Below, in pieces: positions 26,183 to 35,052 of a stretch of DNA of 43,657 nt. The stretch spans positions 1 to 43,657 of the forward strand of contig NZ_RZMW01000018.1 of NCBI RefSeq assembly GCF_003992625.1, in the 5' to 3' direction. The notes beneath the pieces are model-generated. The model had not been told where the DNA came from and ran no database searches. It saw only the letters and a list, made by a program, of their open reading frames with translations. The translations under genes and the position numbers were made by a program. This DNA comes from Pelagibacterium lentulum. GTDB taxonomy: Bacteria > Pseudomonadota > Alphaproteobacteria > Rhizobiales > Devosiaceae. Position 1 is the first letter of the stretch. Each line of letters starts with the position of its first letter.

Positions 26183-28651
26183 CTATTCTCCAGCGATCTG
26201 TGTCGCTACTGCATTGGCCGGAATAATGACTGCGACCCGTGTACCGCGCGGCTCGCGCGCCTCGATTGAAACCGAACCGCCGTGCAGATTGACGAAGGTT
26301 TTGACAATCGCAAGGCCCAGCCCTGCCCCGCGCTGGCGGCCCTCGACCGATTGCCCCTCGAAGCGATTGAACAGCGCCTTGCGCATGTCCTCGGGGATAC
26401 CGGCCCCCTCATCCTCGACCACGAAGGCAATCTTGTCGCCCCGCGCTGAGATATCGAGCCAAACCGACGCGCCAGGATCGGAGAACCGCGTAGCGTTCGA
26501 GAGAAGGTTATAAAGAACCTGCACGATGCGTGTTCCATCGGCGAAAAATTTCGGCAAATTATCGGCGATGGATACCTTGAGGTCCACTGGCTGATCCGCA
26601 CCGGCAAAGGTGGCTGCAAGCCCGGCCCGCGCCTTCTCAACCAGCGTGCTGATTTCAAGTTCTTCGTAATTGAGTTGGGCAATCCCTGCGTCGACCGTAG
26701 CAAGATCGAGAATATTGTCGATCAGCAGCCCAAGATTGGCGCTTGAGGCACGGATGTAGTCGGTATAGGCGCGCTGTTTTTCATTCAGCGGGCCGACGGT
26801 TTCTCCGGCCAAAAGATCGGCGAAGCCAATAATATTGGTGAGCGGGGAGCGCAGTTCATAGGAAACATTCTGAACGAATGTGTCCTTGAGCCTGTCGGCA
26901 GCAATAAGCGCTTCATTGCGCTCCTTGAGCACGCGCTCATAATTAGCGCTTTCGCTCACGTCCACGAAGGTCATCATGGTTTGCCCATCAGGCAGGCGCA
27001 CGATGGCATAGTCGAGCAATCGCCCATCGGCGCGATTGATACGCCCCTTGGTATCGGCCCGGTTGGGATTGAGATCGATAATGCCTTGCTTGAGATTGCG
27101 CCAGATACGCGCGCCATCCTCGGGAAAGGCTTCTGCGCAGGCTTTTGCTATCGTATCGATATGGGGGGAATTGCCGAGCACATTGAGCGGCAGCGACCAC
27201 AGGGCAGCAAGCTTGGGGTTCTGCAGTTTGAGCCGCCCGTTTGTGCCGAACACCGCCACGCCTTCGGACAGCGCATTGAGCGTTTCGCGCTGAACGTGGA
27301 TCAGTGCATTGTGGCGTGTCTCCAGGGCGAGGCGTTCTGTGATGTCCTCAAAGACATAGATCACCCCGCCTGTACCCACCGCCGGAGCCGCGATCACATT
27401 GGCGCAACGGCCATCTGGCAGATACCAAGGTGTTTCCCGCGGGCTGGTCAGCGCATAGCTCATAAGATGACGCGCGCGCCAATCGCGGTAATCGGGTTCG
27501 CTGGGCAACTGGCCCTGAGTACGCAGCTTGTCGAGGATCGCGCGTTCGTCAGGGCTTGTGTTGAGCCAGCTTGTATCCAGGCCCCAATATTCGGCATAGG
27601 CCTGATTGAAGTGGGTCAATTGCCGCTGCCGGTTGAAAACGGCGATCGGGGTTGCAAGCGTATCGATAACCGCCGTGAGGTCGCCGAGGTCTGGCGCAAT
27701 TCGTTCTGGCTCGCGGGTTTCTGGCCGTTTAAGCGGCATATAACAATAGCCCGCGCTGCCGCCGTTCAACGGAAACAGAACAAGATCGAGCTTGCCGGCC
27801 TGGGGATGATCTTCACAAAAGGCGATGGTATCGGACGCATCGTTGAGAGACTTAAGATGCGCATTGCGCACCTTTACCTCGAAAATATCGGGCGCCGTGC
27901 CGCGATCAGATTTAAGCCCGAGACTGCGGGTCAGGTGAAGATAGGCAGCATTGGCATAGATCATCAGCCCGTCTGCATCGCGCAGCCAGGCTGGAATCGT
28001 GAGATTGGCAAGAACGGCCTGTGCTTCGGCAAGCGAGGGCAGGCGTGCAAGCGCGTCGCCGGTCAATGGAGGTTCGACCGAAGCACCCGAGGCGCGCAAG
28101 CGCAGCACCGCCGTCCCGCCCACGAGCCGTCCGGTCGCGCGGATGATGCGACCGTCGCGCGCCGATAGCGTAGTCTCGAAAACCTTGCCTTCGATTCTGA
28201 GATCGGTCAGACGCTCTGCAAGATCGAGCGCGGGGCCGGAATCGAGCCAGGACCGGAAATCGAGCACCGCATCATGCCGGGTTTCCCCCGGCAGCAGCGC
28301 GGAAACCGGGCCAAGCACTTCCGGGTCCAGCCCTGTATCTTTCCAGATGATTGTGACTTCAGGCATGCCCGAAACCAGCATCTCAAACTCGTCGAGTGCC
28401 GCGCGCATGGCGCCGAGCTGTTCTGCGCTTTTCTGTTGCGCCTGCTCAGCCTCGCGGCGCCAGCGCAACGCCAGGATTGCCGCAACGAGCCCGAAGCCCG
28501 CTGCTCCGAGCGCAACTGCATAAGGTGCGAAAGCTGTTACTGTGGCGGAGGCAAGGGGTGCTGCCAGCGCTGGACTTGCAGCGGCAAGCGCGACAGGCGC
28601 AGCAGAAAGAACCAAGAATCCCGTAAGTTTCCGGAATCCTGCCGGACTCAT
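26183..28651 (-). CDS. divL: DivL-type sensor pseudokinase (Tyr replaces the phospho-acceptor His)
   Basis: 822 residues from the ATG at 28651, which has AAGGGG upstream; a GTG at 28693 is possible. An N-terminal signal/anchor and a second membrane helix (to RWRREAEQ) are followed by PAS-type domains (around WLRDADGLMIYANAAYLH, PIAVFNRQRQLTHFNQAYAEYW and ALSEGVAVFGTNGRL), a dimerisation domain and a HATPase_c domain ending with RGAGLGLAIVKTFV. The H-box reads NVSYELRSPLT: Tyr598 where kinases have His, the hallmark of DivL, which binds DivK and controls CckA and so CtrA. Neighbours tsaE and ahcY support this. Confidence 0.88.
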   Translation of the reverse strand: MSPAGFRKLTGFLVLSAAPVALAAASPALAAPLASATVTAFAPYAVALGAAGFGLVAAILALRWRREAEQAQQKSAEQLGAMRAALDEFEMLVSGMPEVTIIWKDTGLDPEVLGPVSALLPGETRHDAVLDFRSWLDSGPALDLAERLTDLRIEGKVFETTLSARDGRIIRATGRLVGGTAVLRLRASGASVEPPLTGDALARLPSLAEAQAVLANLTIPAWLRDADGLMIYANAAYLHLTRSLGLKSDRGTAPDIFEVKVRNAHLKSLNDASDTIAFCEDHPQAGKLDLVLFPLNGGSAGYCYMPLKRPETREPERIAPDLGDLTAVIDTLATPIAVFNRQRQLTHFNQAYAEYWGLDTSWLNTSPDERAILDKLRTQGQLPSEPDYRDWRARHLMSYALTSPRETPWYLPDGRCANVIAAPAVGTGGVIYVFEDITERLALETRHNALIHVQRETLNALSEGVAVFGTNGRLKLQNPKLAALWSLPLNVLGNSPHIDTIAKACAEAFPEDGARIWRNLKQGIIDLNPNRADTKGRINRADGRLLDYAIVRLPDGQTMMTFVDVSESANYERVLKERNEALIAADRLKDTFVQNVSYELRSPLTNIIGFADLLAGETVGPLNEKQRAYTDYIRASSANLGLLIDNILDLATVDAGIAQLNYEELEISTLVEKARAGLAATFAGADQPVDLKVSIADNLPKFFADGTRIVQVLYNLLSNATRFSDPGASVWLDISARGDKIAFVVEDEGAGIPEDMRKALFNRFEGQSVEGRQRGAGLGLAIVKTFVNLHGGSVSIEAREPRGTRVAVIIPANAVATQIAGE

Positions 28652-28832
28652 TCGCCATGCCCCTTTTTCAGATTTAATTGCCCGAGTGGCCACCGGGAGA
28701 TGGTGACCGAATCAGTTAACCATACCCGGCTGCAGAATCGCGTCCAAGAGTCAAAGTGCCAACAAGTGAATAACTTATTGCTTGCAAGCCTAAACGAAGC
28801 ATTTTTCCCAAGTGATTTGTCTTGCTCGCCGC

Positions 28833-28860
28833 AAACAAAATCGGGGGCCTAAGCCCCCGA
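28833..28860 (-). terminator. Rho-independent terminator of ahcY
   Basis: On the minus strand, stem TCGGGGGC / GCCCCCGA (8 bp) with loop TTAG, then TTTTGTTT. It begins 10 bases after the ahcY stop and separates ahcY from divL. Confidence 0.93.
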
Positions 28861-28869
28861 AATCGTTAA

Positions 28870-30273
28870 TCAATAGCGGTAATGATCGGCCTTGTATGGC
28901 CCCTCCTGAGGCACGCCGATATAATCGGCCTGATCCTTGGAAAGGGTTGTGAGTTTAGCGCCCAACTTCGCCAAATGCAGGCTGGCTACTTTCTCATCGA
29001 GGTGCTTGGGCAGGACATAGACCTTGTTTTCGTACTCGGCTCCCTTGGTCCATAGCTCGATCTGGGCCAGCGTCTGGTTGGCAAACGAGGCGCTCATCAC
29101 AAAGGAAGGGTGCCCCGTCGCATTGCCCAGATTAACCAGACGGCCTTCGGAAAGGAGGATCATCTTTTTGTTGTCAGGGAACTCGATGATATCGACCTGC
29201 GGCTTCACGTTGGTCCATTTCAGGTTACGCAGCGCACCGACCTGAATTTCGTTATCGAAATGGCCGATGTTACAGACGATGGCCATGTTCTTGGTACGGC
29301 GCATATGGTCAATGGTCACGATGTCCTTATTGCCGGTTGCGGTGACAATAATGTCGGCACGCTCAACCGCGTCGTCTAGGGTCACGACCTCATAGCCGTC
29401 CATGGCAGCCTGCAATGCGCAGATCGGATCGACTTCCGTGACCAGCACGCGCGCGCCAGCGCCGCGCAGGGACTCCGCCGAGCCCTTGCCCACATCCCCA
29501 TAACCGCAAACGATGGCAACCTTGCCAGCCATCATCACGTCGGTTCCCCGGCGAATGGCATCTACAAGGCTTTCACGGCAGCCATATTTGTTGTCGAATT
29601 TGCTCTTGGTAACGCTGTCGTTGACGTTGATGGCAGGGAACGGCAATTCGCCCTTCTCCTGCAACTGATACAACCGCATCACGCCGGTCGTCGTTTCTTC
29701 CGACACGCCTTTGATGTTGGCGCGAATGGTCGAATAGAAGTTGGGATGCGTGGCCAAGCGCTTACGGATGGTTGCAAAGAGAATTTCTTCTTCCTCGTTG
29801 CCCGGATTGTCGAGCACCGAAGGGTCGGTTTCGGCCTTGGCACCGATCAGCACCAGCATAGTGGCGTCACCACCATCGTCGAGGATCATATTGGGCGTGC
29901 CGCCATCGCCCCATTCCATCATGCGGTCGGTATAGGCCCAATATTCCTCAAGCGTTTCACCCTTATGGGCGAAGACGGGAATACCTGCCGCAGCGATCGC
30001 GGCAGCGGCGTGATCCTGAGTCGAGAAGATATTGCACGATACCCAGCGAACCTCGGCGCCAAGCGCAACGAGCGTTTCAATCAGCACAGCGGTCTGGATG
30101 GTCATGTGGAGCGAACCGGCGATCCGGGCACCCTTGAGCGGCTGACTCTTGGCAAACTCGCTGCGAATTGCCATCAGCCCCGGCATTTCGATTTCTGCCA
30201 TTTCGATTTCCTGGCGACCGTATGTTGCCAGCGCGATGTCCTTGACGACATAGTCGGTAAATGGCGCATTCAT
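28870..30273 (-). CDS. ahcY: Adenosylhomocysteinase (S-adenosylhomocysteine hydrolase)
   Basis: 467 residues from the ATG at 30273 ([13 protein letters not shown]), with AGGAG upstream; the longer frame to 30351 is not needed. It splits SAH to adenosine and homocysteine with bound NAD. NAD site: [21 protein letters not shown]. Catalytic segment [20 protein letters not shown] with Lys and Asp; the C-terminus ends YKADHYRY as in the family. It has its own promoter candidate and terminator, so it is likely a single-gene transcript. Confidence 0.98.
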   Translation of the reverse strand: MNAPFTDYVVKDIALATYGRQEIEMAEIEMPGLMAIRSEFAKSQPLKGARIAGSLHMTIQTAVLIETLVALGAEVRWVSCNIFSTQDHAAAAIAAAGIPVFAHKGETLEEYWAYTDRMMEWGDGGTPNMILDDGGDATMLVLIGAKAETDPSVLDNPGNEEEEILFATIRKRLATHPNFYSTIRANIKGVSEETTTGVMRLYQLQEKGELPFPAINVNDSVTKSKFDNKYGCRESLVDAIRRGTDVMMAGKVAIVCGYGDVGKGSAESLRGAGARVLVTEVDPICALQAAMDGYEVVTLDDAVERADIIVTATGNKDIVTIDHMRRTKNMAIVCNIGHFDNEIQVGALRNLKWTNVKPQVDIIEFPDNKKMILLSEGRLVNLGNATGHPSFVMSASFANQTLAQIELWTKGAEYENKVYVLPKHLDEKVASLHLAKLGAKLTTLSKDQADYIGVPQEGPYKADHYRY

Positions 30274-30319
30274 TGCCGCTTTACTCCTGCATTTGTCAGA
30301 ATCTTTTGATCTTGCCGTG

Positions 30320-30348
30320 CTTATACGCGGATGCGCGCCCGGCGACAA
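30320..30348 (-). promoter_or_regulatory. Candidate promoter of ahcY
   Basis: On the minus strand TTGTCG (30348-30343) and TATAAG (30325-30320) with a 17-base spacer, 47 bases before the ahcY ATG. I looked for a SAH riboswitch pattern in this leader and saw none. Confidence 0.55.
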
Positions 30349-30374
30349 CAAGGATATAAAGAAAGTTTTATGTC

Positions 30375-30893
30375 TTACATCGACCGCGCGGCGCGGCGCG
30401 CTCTTCTGCTTCGCCGGAACGGCAAGGCGCCCGCCGACCAGATGCCCCAGATCAAGCCGTAGCCGGCGATGAGGCCTACGACGGCATGGCCGAAGCCTTC
30501 GGTCGTAACCGGCACTGCCGGGGCGTAATTTTCCAGCGCGGCAGCGCCCACATCGGTATCGAAATATCGCGTCAGCGAACCGACGCGCTCCAAAGGCCCC
30601 GCATTGCGCAATGCTTCGAGCTGGGCCGAGAGTCTTTGGTGACGTTCAAAGACCAGCCGCATGGATTGCCCTCGATCGGCCAGAAACGCATCGGCGCTTT
30701 GTTCATACCGTTCCAGGCCCTCTTGCCGCGTCAGCCCGCTTGCGGCCGCATCGGCATCAAAGCGCACGGCAATGGCCGCCAACTCGTCGATTGCGCCGCC
30801 GAGCCTTTGCGCATATTGCTGGGAGTATTCTGGCACCTGGGAAAAGGTGACTGCGCCGAGAATAGCGCCTGTTAAGCAGACAAGGCGTTTCAT
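30375..30893 (-). CDS. DUF2937 family protein
   Basis: 172 residues. The conserved N-terminal pattern [20 protein letters not shown] identifies DUF2937. A signal or anchor at the N-terminus ([12 protein letters not shown]), a helical middle and a C-terminal membrane helix ([16 protein letters not shown]) with the basic tail [13 protein letters not shown] suggest an inner-membrane protein with most of it in the periplasm. Function unknown. It follows HPr after 45 bases on the same strand. Confidence 0.82.
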   Translation of the reverse strand: MKRLVCLTGAILGAVTFSQVPEYSQQYAQRLGGAIDELAAIAVRFDADAAASGLTRQEGLERYEQSADAFLADRGQSMRLVFERHQRLSAQLEALRNAGPLERVGSLTRYFDTDVGAAALENYAPAVPVTTEGFGHAVVGLIAGYGLIWGIWSAGALPFRRSRRARRAARSM

Positions 30894-30938
30894 GGCCCAC
30901 CTTTGTGTCTAGAGGCTGTTCTGTTCCAGGTTTTGGGA

Positions 30939-31250
30939 TCAGAAGGTGGCGTCGCTTGCCGCCTCCTTGTCCTCGTCAAAGCCACTATTGACCAGTTCCG
31001 CGATGGCTTCGATTGCCTGTCGCGCCTCGTTACCGCTGGCCTGTACCAGAATGGTCGAACCCGGTCCTGCCGCCAGCATCATCAATCCCATGATCGAGGT
31101 GCCGCCGACGGTAACGCCGTCGCGCGTCACCGTAACCTTGGCATCAAAATGGTCGGCCGTGCGCACGAAACGGGCCGAGGCGCGTGCATGCAGCCCCCGC
31201 CGGTTACAGATTGTCAAACGCTGACATATTGCGCGGTCCGGATCAGTCAT
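30939..31250 (-). CDS. ptsH: HPr phosphocarrier protein (nitrogen-type PTS)
   Basis: 103 residues. RRGLHARASARF carries the phospho-acceptor His21 and GTSIMGLMML carries Ser52, the site used by HPr kinase. The N-terminal ten and C-terminal fifteen residues are extensions common in Hyphomicrobiales. It is 5 bases after the EIIA gene. Together with EIIA and hprK it forms the regulatory PTS, which has no sugar permease here; EI (PtsP) is not in the window. Confidence 0.93.
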   Translation of the reverse strand: MTDPDRAICQRLTICNRRGLHARASARFVRTADHFDAKVTVTRDGVTVGGTSIMGLMMLAAGPGSTILVQASGNEARQAIEAIAELVNSGFDEDKEAASDATF

Positions 31251-31255
31251 CGCCT

Positions 31256-31654
31256 CTATTTTCCGAGCACATCGTTGGCAACATTGATATATTTGCGCCC
31301 GGCTTCCTGCGCGTCGCGCACAGCGTCGCGCATATCGGCGTCGCCCCTAATGCGTGCCAGCTTGACGAGCATGGGCAGATTAACCCCGGCAATGACTTCA
31401 ATGGGCCGACCCTGCATGACCGAGATGGCAAGGTTGGATGGCGTACCGCCGAACATATCGGTGAGGATCACGACGCCTTTACCCCCATCGACGGAATCGA
31501 CTGCAGCAATAATGTCATTGCGCCGCGCTTCCATGTCGTCCTCAGGCCCGATGCAAACCGAGGCAATCGCCTCCTGCGGTCCTACAACATGCTCAAGGGC
31601 TGAACGAAACTCTTCTGCCAGCCTGCCGTGGGTCACAAGGACCAAACCAATCAT
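31256..31654 (-). CDS. PTS EIIA component, mannose/fructose family
   Basis: 132 residues, a complete EIIA-Man domain. VLVTHG holds the phosphorylated His9; TDMFGGTPSN is the other conserved loop. In Alphaproteobacteria this EIIA receives phosphate from HPr and has a regulatory role, not transport. AGGTTAG lies upstream. It is separated from hprK by 126 bases that contain a dyad. Confidence 0.92.
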   Translation of the reverse strand: MIGLVLVTHGRLAEEFRSALEHVVGPQEAIASVCIGPEDDMEARRNDIIAAVDSVDGGKGVVILTDMFGGTPSNLAISVMQGRPIEVIAGVNLPMLVKLARIRGDADMRDAVRDAQEAGRKYINVANDVLGK

Positions 31655-31702
31655 CGAAATACTAACCTTTTTGCACTGCAGCGCCGCAACAAGAACCGAC
31701 TT

Positions 31703-31728
31703 TTGAACGGGAAGTTCCCGGTTTCAAG
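31703..31728. other. Imperfect dyad between hprK and the EIIA gene
   Basis: TTGAACGGGAA and TTCCCGGTTTCAA are inverted around 31713, with a two-base bulge. As RNA on the minus strand it forms a hairpin without a U tract; as DNA it could be an operator. The plus strand is followed by TTTTT but no plus-strand gene ends here. Confidence 0.35.
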
Positions 31729-31780
31729 TGTTTTTCTGGAAAATCAGCGTGAGACAACCGTGAACCGATACTTATGCCCG

Positions 31781-32239
31781 CTAAAAGGCGCCGAGCGCCC
31801 TTAATGCGGCATGAACGAGAAAGCGTTGATGCAGTCCGTCTATCAGGCCCCGGTGCGGCACAGGACATCGCGGCACGAATATGCCATTTATATTGGTGGT
31901 CAGCTCGCTTTCCTCAAGAAGGCGCTCTTCCTTGTCAACAAGATCGACGACGAGGTGAACATGGGCTTTTTTTGCATAGGGCAACCGGATGATGCCCCGG
32001 CCGCGCAACTCGATCATGCCTTCGATCGTTGCGGGCGGCTCCATGACCAGACCGTCTTCATCAGTGGAAAGCAGAACTCTGTCATCGGAAATCAGCAGGC
32101 CCTGCTCGCCTCGCAATTGCGCTTGCTCGATAAGATCCAGCGCCAGAAGCGATTTTCCAGCGCCCGAAACGCCGGTAATCAAGATGCCATGGTCACCGAT
32201 AAGGATGCCGGTGCCATGGCTATTATTCTTTTTTGTCAC
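31781..32239 (-). CDS. hprK: HPr kinase, short alphaproteobacterial form
   Basis: 152 residues, only the C-terminal catalytic domain of HprK/P, as usual in this group. The P-loop GVSGAGKS is at residues 23-30, SDDRVLL holds the catalytic Asp, and IELRGRGIIRLPY is the family signature. It phosphorylates HPr on Ser. Its ATG overlaps the chvG stop (ATGA), linking it to the ChvGI signalling unit. Confidence 0.94.
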   Translation of the reverse strand: MTKKNNSHGTGILIGDHGILITGVSGAGKSLLALDLIEQAQLRGEQGLLISDDRVLLSTDEDGLVMEPPATIEGMIELRGRGIIRLPYAKKAHVHLVVDLVDKEERLLEESELTTNINGIFVPRCPVPHRGLIDGLHQRFLVHAALRALGAF

Positions 32240-34029
32240 GATTTAGCCCGCGGTAAAGTGAGGGTGAAGACCGCCCCTGACCGGTCATCACGATTCCCCG
32301 CTTCTAGCGTACCATTATGGGCCTGCGCAATCTGGCGCGAGATTGAAAGGCCAAGACCCGAATGGTCCCCGAAGGATTCTGTTTCCGGCCGATCCGTGTA
32401 AAAGCGCTGGAACACCTTCTCGGTATCTCCTGCGATCCCGCGCCCTTCATCGATTACCGTGACACTGACATGATCGGGGTCGGCGTTCACACGGACGGTC
32501 ACAGTCCCGTCTTTGGGGGAAAAGGAAACGGCATTGTCGATGAGATTGGTAAATACCTGCGCCAGCCGGTTGTCATGGCCGCGCACAAGAGGGTCGTAAC
32601 GGTCCGAAGTGTTTTCAAGAACCACGGAAACGCCCCGCGCTGCGGCAAGATCGGCCTGGATGGAAACGATGGCCTCGGCAAGTCCTGCTATATCGACCTT
32701 CTCGACATTTTCGCGCGCCAGTTCAGCATCGATCCGGCTGGCGTTGGAAATATCTGAAATCAAACGATCGAGACGGCGCACGTCGTGCTGGATGATGTCG
32801 ATCAGCCGTTTTCGGTCCGCCGCCTTTTTCGCGAGCGGCAAGGTTTCCACCGCGCTTCGCAGCGAGGTCAGCGGGTTTTTCAGTTCATGGGCCACATCGG
32901 CGGCAAAGCGCTCGATGGCTTCGATGCGGTTATAGAGCGCGTTGGTCATACTGCGCAGGGAGCCGGAAAGATGCCCGATCTCATCGGACCGGTCGGTAAA
33001 GTCCGGGATTTCGGCACGCGCTTTCATAGAGGTTTGAACCCGCTCGGCAGCTTCCGACAGCCTGCGCATCGGCCCGGCAATCGTTCCCGCCATAAGAGCG
33101 GACATCAGCCCGGTCACTGCCGCGGCAACAAAGGCAATGCGCAGGATCTGCCAGCGCTCCTGGGTTACAATCGCATCGATCTCACCTGGCGATGTTGACA
33201 GCAGCAGGGCACCGACCACCGAACGCTGGCGCTGAACCGGGACGGCGACCGAGACGACCAATTGCCCCCGCGCATCCACCCGCACGATATCGGCGGGCGA
33301 TCCGTTCAACGCCGAAGCGACCTCTGGATAGCGCAGGCCTTCATGGGCCGGGTAGTCCTGATAAACGGGATATTCCGCCCCGCGGAAGAACCGGGTGATG
33401 CCGTTCCACCAGTCGAACAGGAAAAACCCGGTTCCGACATTTTGCTGTGGCTGGCGGCTGGCGAGAATCTCGCCTGCCGCATAAATGTTGCTGCTGTCGA
33501 GAATCATCAGCCCGTCCCGGTCATATATACGCGCGCGGGTCCGGGTCGGCGTCACAAGGTTACGCAGGAGCGGCGCAACCCGCTCAGGGCTGATGGGAAA
33601 TTCGAGGCTCGGATCAAAGAAGGTAAAGGGTGAGGCCAAGTCGCCCATATAAAGGTCGAGCAGCCGGTCGGGATTGACCGAAATCACATCGGAATCCGCG
33701 GTTGCCGATGCGGCAATTGCCGCGGACATGATTTCACCCTGCACGCGCAGGGATTGCACACGGCTGTCGATCAGGCCAGAACGGAACGAATTGAGATACA
33801 TGATGCCGGCGACAAGCGCCGCCAGTGCCACGAGATTGAGAATAACGATACGGCGCGTAAGCGAGGAAAAAAACGTGAAGTTGATGATCCGGCCAATGGC
33901 GCGGAAAAATGCAAAAACAGGTCGCAGGACTGGCTTGCGGCCCGCGCGACGTTTCTGGGCATCAATCTGCTTTTTTTGACCTCGGGAGGCTTGCGCCTCC
34001 GCGGATGTGAACTCGCTTACGTCCACCAA
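32236..34029 (-). CDS. chvG: Sensor histidine kinase ChvG (ExoS)
   Basis: 597 residues. A basic N-terminus, membrane helix at ~60-80 (IVILNLVALAALVAGIMYL), a periplasmic sensor of about 210 residues, a second helix at ~296-316, a HAMP-like segment, DHp with His381 in DVAHELKNPLTSLR, and a HATPase ending GLGLSISRQIAQAHNG. ChvG senses acid and envelope conditions in rhizobia and acts through ChvI. The frame starts with TTG at 34029 (or GTG at 34026), 6 bases after chvI, with AGGAG 12 bases upstream. Confidence 0.93.
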   Translation of the reverse strand: MVDVSEFTSAEAQASRGQKKQIDAQKRRAGRKPVLRPVFAFFRAIGRIINFTFFSSLTRRIVILNLVALAALVAGIMYLNSFRSGLIDSRVQSLRVQGEIMSAAIAASATADSDVISVNPDRLLDLYMGDLASPFTFFDPSLEFPISPERVAPLLRNLVTPTRTRARIYDRDGLMILDSSNIYAAGEILASRQPQQNVGTGFFLFDWWNGITRFFRGAEYPVYQDYPAHEGLRYPEVASALNGSPADIVRVDARGQLVVSVAVPVQRQRSVVGALLLSTSPGEIDAIVTQERWQILRIAFVAAAVTGLMSALMAGTIAGPMRRLSEAAERVQTSMKARAEIPDFTDRSDEIGHLSGSLRSMTNALYNRIEAIERFAADVAHELKNPLTSLRSAVETLPLAKKAADRKRLIDIIQHDVRRLDRLISDISNASRIDAELARENVEKVDIAGLAEAIVSIQADLAAARGVSVVLENTSDRYDPLVRGHDNRLAQVFTNLIDNAVSFSPKDGTVTVRVNADPDHVSVTVIDEGRGIAGDTEKVFQRFYTDRPETESFGDHSGLGLSISRQIAQAHNGTLEAGNRDDRSGAVFTLTLPRAKS

Positions 34030-34035
34030 ATCGGA

Positions 34036-34752
34036 CTATTGCTCCTTGAAGCGGTAACCAACGCCGTAAAGCGTCTCGATCATGTCAAAGCTCTGGTCAA
34101 CGCTTTTGAATTTCTTGCGCAGCCGCTTGATGTGGCTGTCGATGGTTCGGTCATCAACATATACCTGATCGTCGTATGCCGCATCCATAAGTGCATTGCG
34201 GCTTTTGACCACACCCGGACGCTGAGCCAGGGCGAGCAGGATCAGAAACTCGGTTACTGTGAGCGTGACCCGCTGACCGTTCCAGGTGCAGGTATGACGC
34301 TCCTGGTCCATCACGAGCGCTCCGCGCTCAAGTGACGTTTTGGGTATGCCGTCTTCGCCATTGGCAGATGCTCCGCCACTGTCTTTTGGCGCTGCCACAC
34401 GCCGCAGTACCGCCTTTACGCGTTCGACAAGCAATCGCTGGGAAAAGGGCTTGGTGATAAAATCGTCCGCGCCCATCTTGAGGCCGAACAGTTCGTCGAT
34501 TTCTTCATCCTTGGACGTGAGGAAGATCACCGGAACGTCAGACTTCTGGCGCAGCCTGCGTAAAAGCTCCATTCCATCCATGCGCGGCATCTTTATATCG
34601 AGAATGGCAAGGTCTGGCCGGTCGTTGCTCAAACCCTCAAGACCGGATGCGCCGTCAGTATAGGTGGCAACCTGATAGCCTTCGGCTTCCAACGTCATCG
34701 AGACGGAGGTGAGAATATTGCGATCATCATCAACAAGAGCGATTTTGGGCAT
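34036..34752 (-). CDS. chvI: Response regulator ChvI, OmpR family
   Basis: 238 residues. Receiver domain with VDDD acidic pocket, phospho-acceptor Asp52 in [13 protein letters not shown], Thr in FLTSKDE and Lys in FITKPF. A C-terminal winged helix follows, with [20 protein letters not shown] and the typical end [10 protein letters not shown]. It forms an operon with chvG and hprK and is divergent from pckA, the same arrangement as in Agrobacterium and Sinorhizobium. Confidence 0.96.
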   Translation of the reverse strand: MPKIALVDDDRNILTSVSMTLEAEGYQVATYTDGASGLEGLSNDRPDLAILDIKMPRMDGMELLRRLRQKSDVPVIFLTSKDEEIDELFGLKMGADDFITKPFSQRLLVERVKAVLRRVAAPKDSGGASANGEDGIPKTSLERGALVMDQERHTCTWNGQRVTLTVTEFLILLALAQRPGVVKSRNALMDAAYDDQVYVDDRTIDSHIKRLRKKFKSVDQSFDMIETLYGVGYRFKEQ

Positions 34753-35052
34753 ATACTTCCCTTTGCATGTTTCCGTACAGACCAGGCATAGTCATGTCCC
34801 ATGATATAGGAACGCGCTTGCCCATTTTCTTGCCTTATTGACGCTTTTGCCTCTCATATTACGCGCAAATTATGGCAAGGCCAATTCCATCCCGAACGCG
34901 TGAAGATGCCAAAGCGTTCTAGACGAACGTCTTACGACCCATTGCCAGATGGTTTTTGCGTCGTCTCAGCCTTTAGAGTCGGGTCCATTAAAGGCTGCTC
35001 CCCATTCCGGCCGGATTGGCCTTTCATGCTTCAAACCAATGAGTCAGGACCC
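34753..35052. promoter_or_regulatory. Divergent regulatory region between chvI and pckA
   Basis: 300 bases without a gene. TTGACG near 34838 could be a plus-strand -35, but no good -10 follows at proper distance. The reading frame that runs into pckA from 34900 is not conserved-looking. I see no clear dyad. Confidence 0.4.

Noticed and set aside
28700-28725. CtrA-like half site TTAACC upstream of divL
   Set aside because: Only one TTAA is present and no second TTAA occurs at 7-base spacing.
30274-30374. Possible SAH riboswitch before ahcY
   Set aside because: The leader is only about 40 bases after the candidate promoter and shows none of the conserved SAH riboswitch segments I know.
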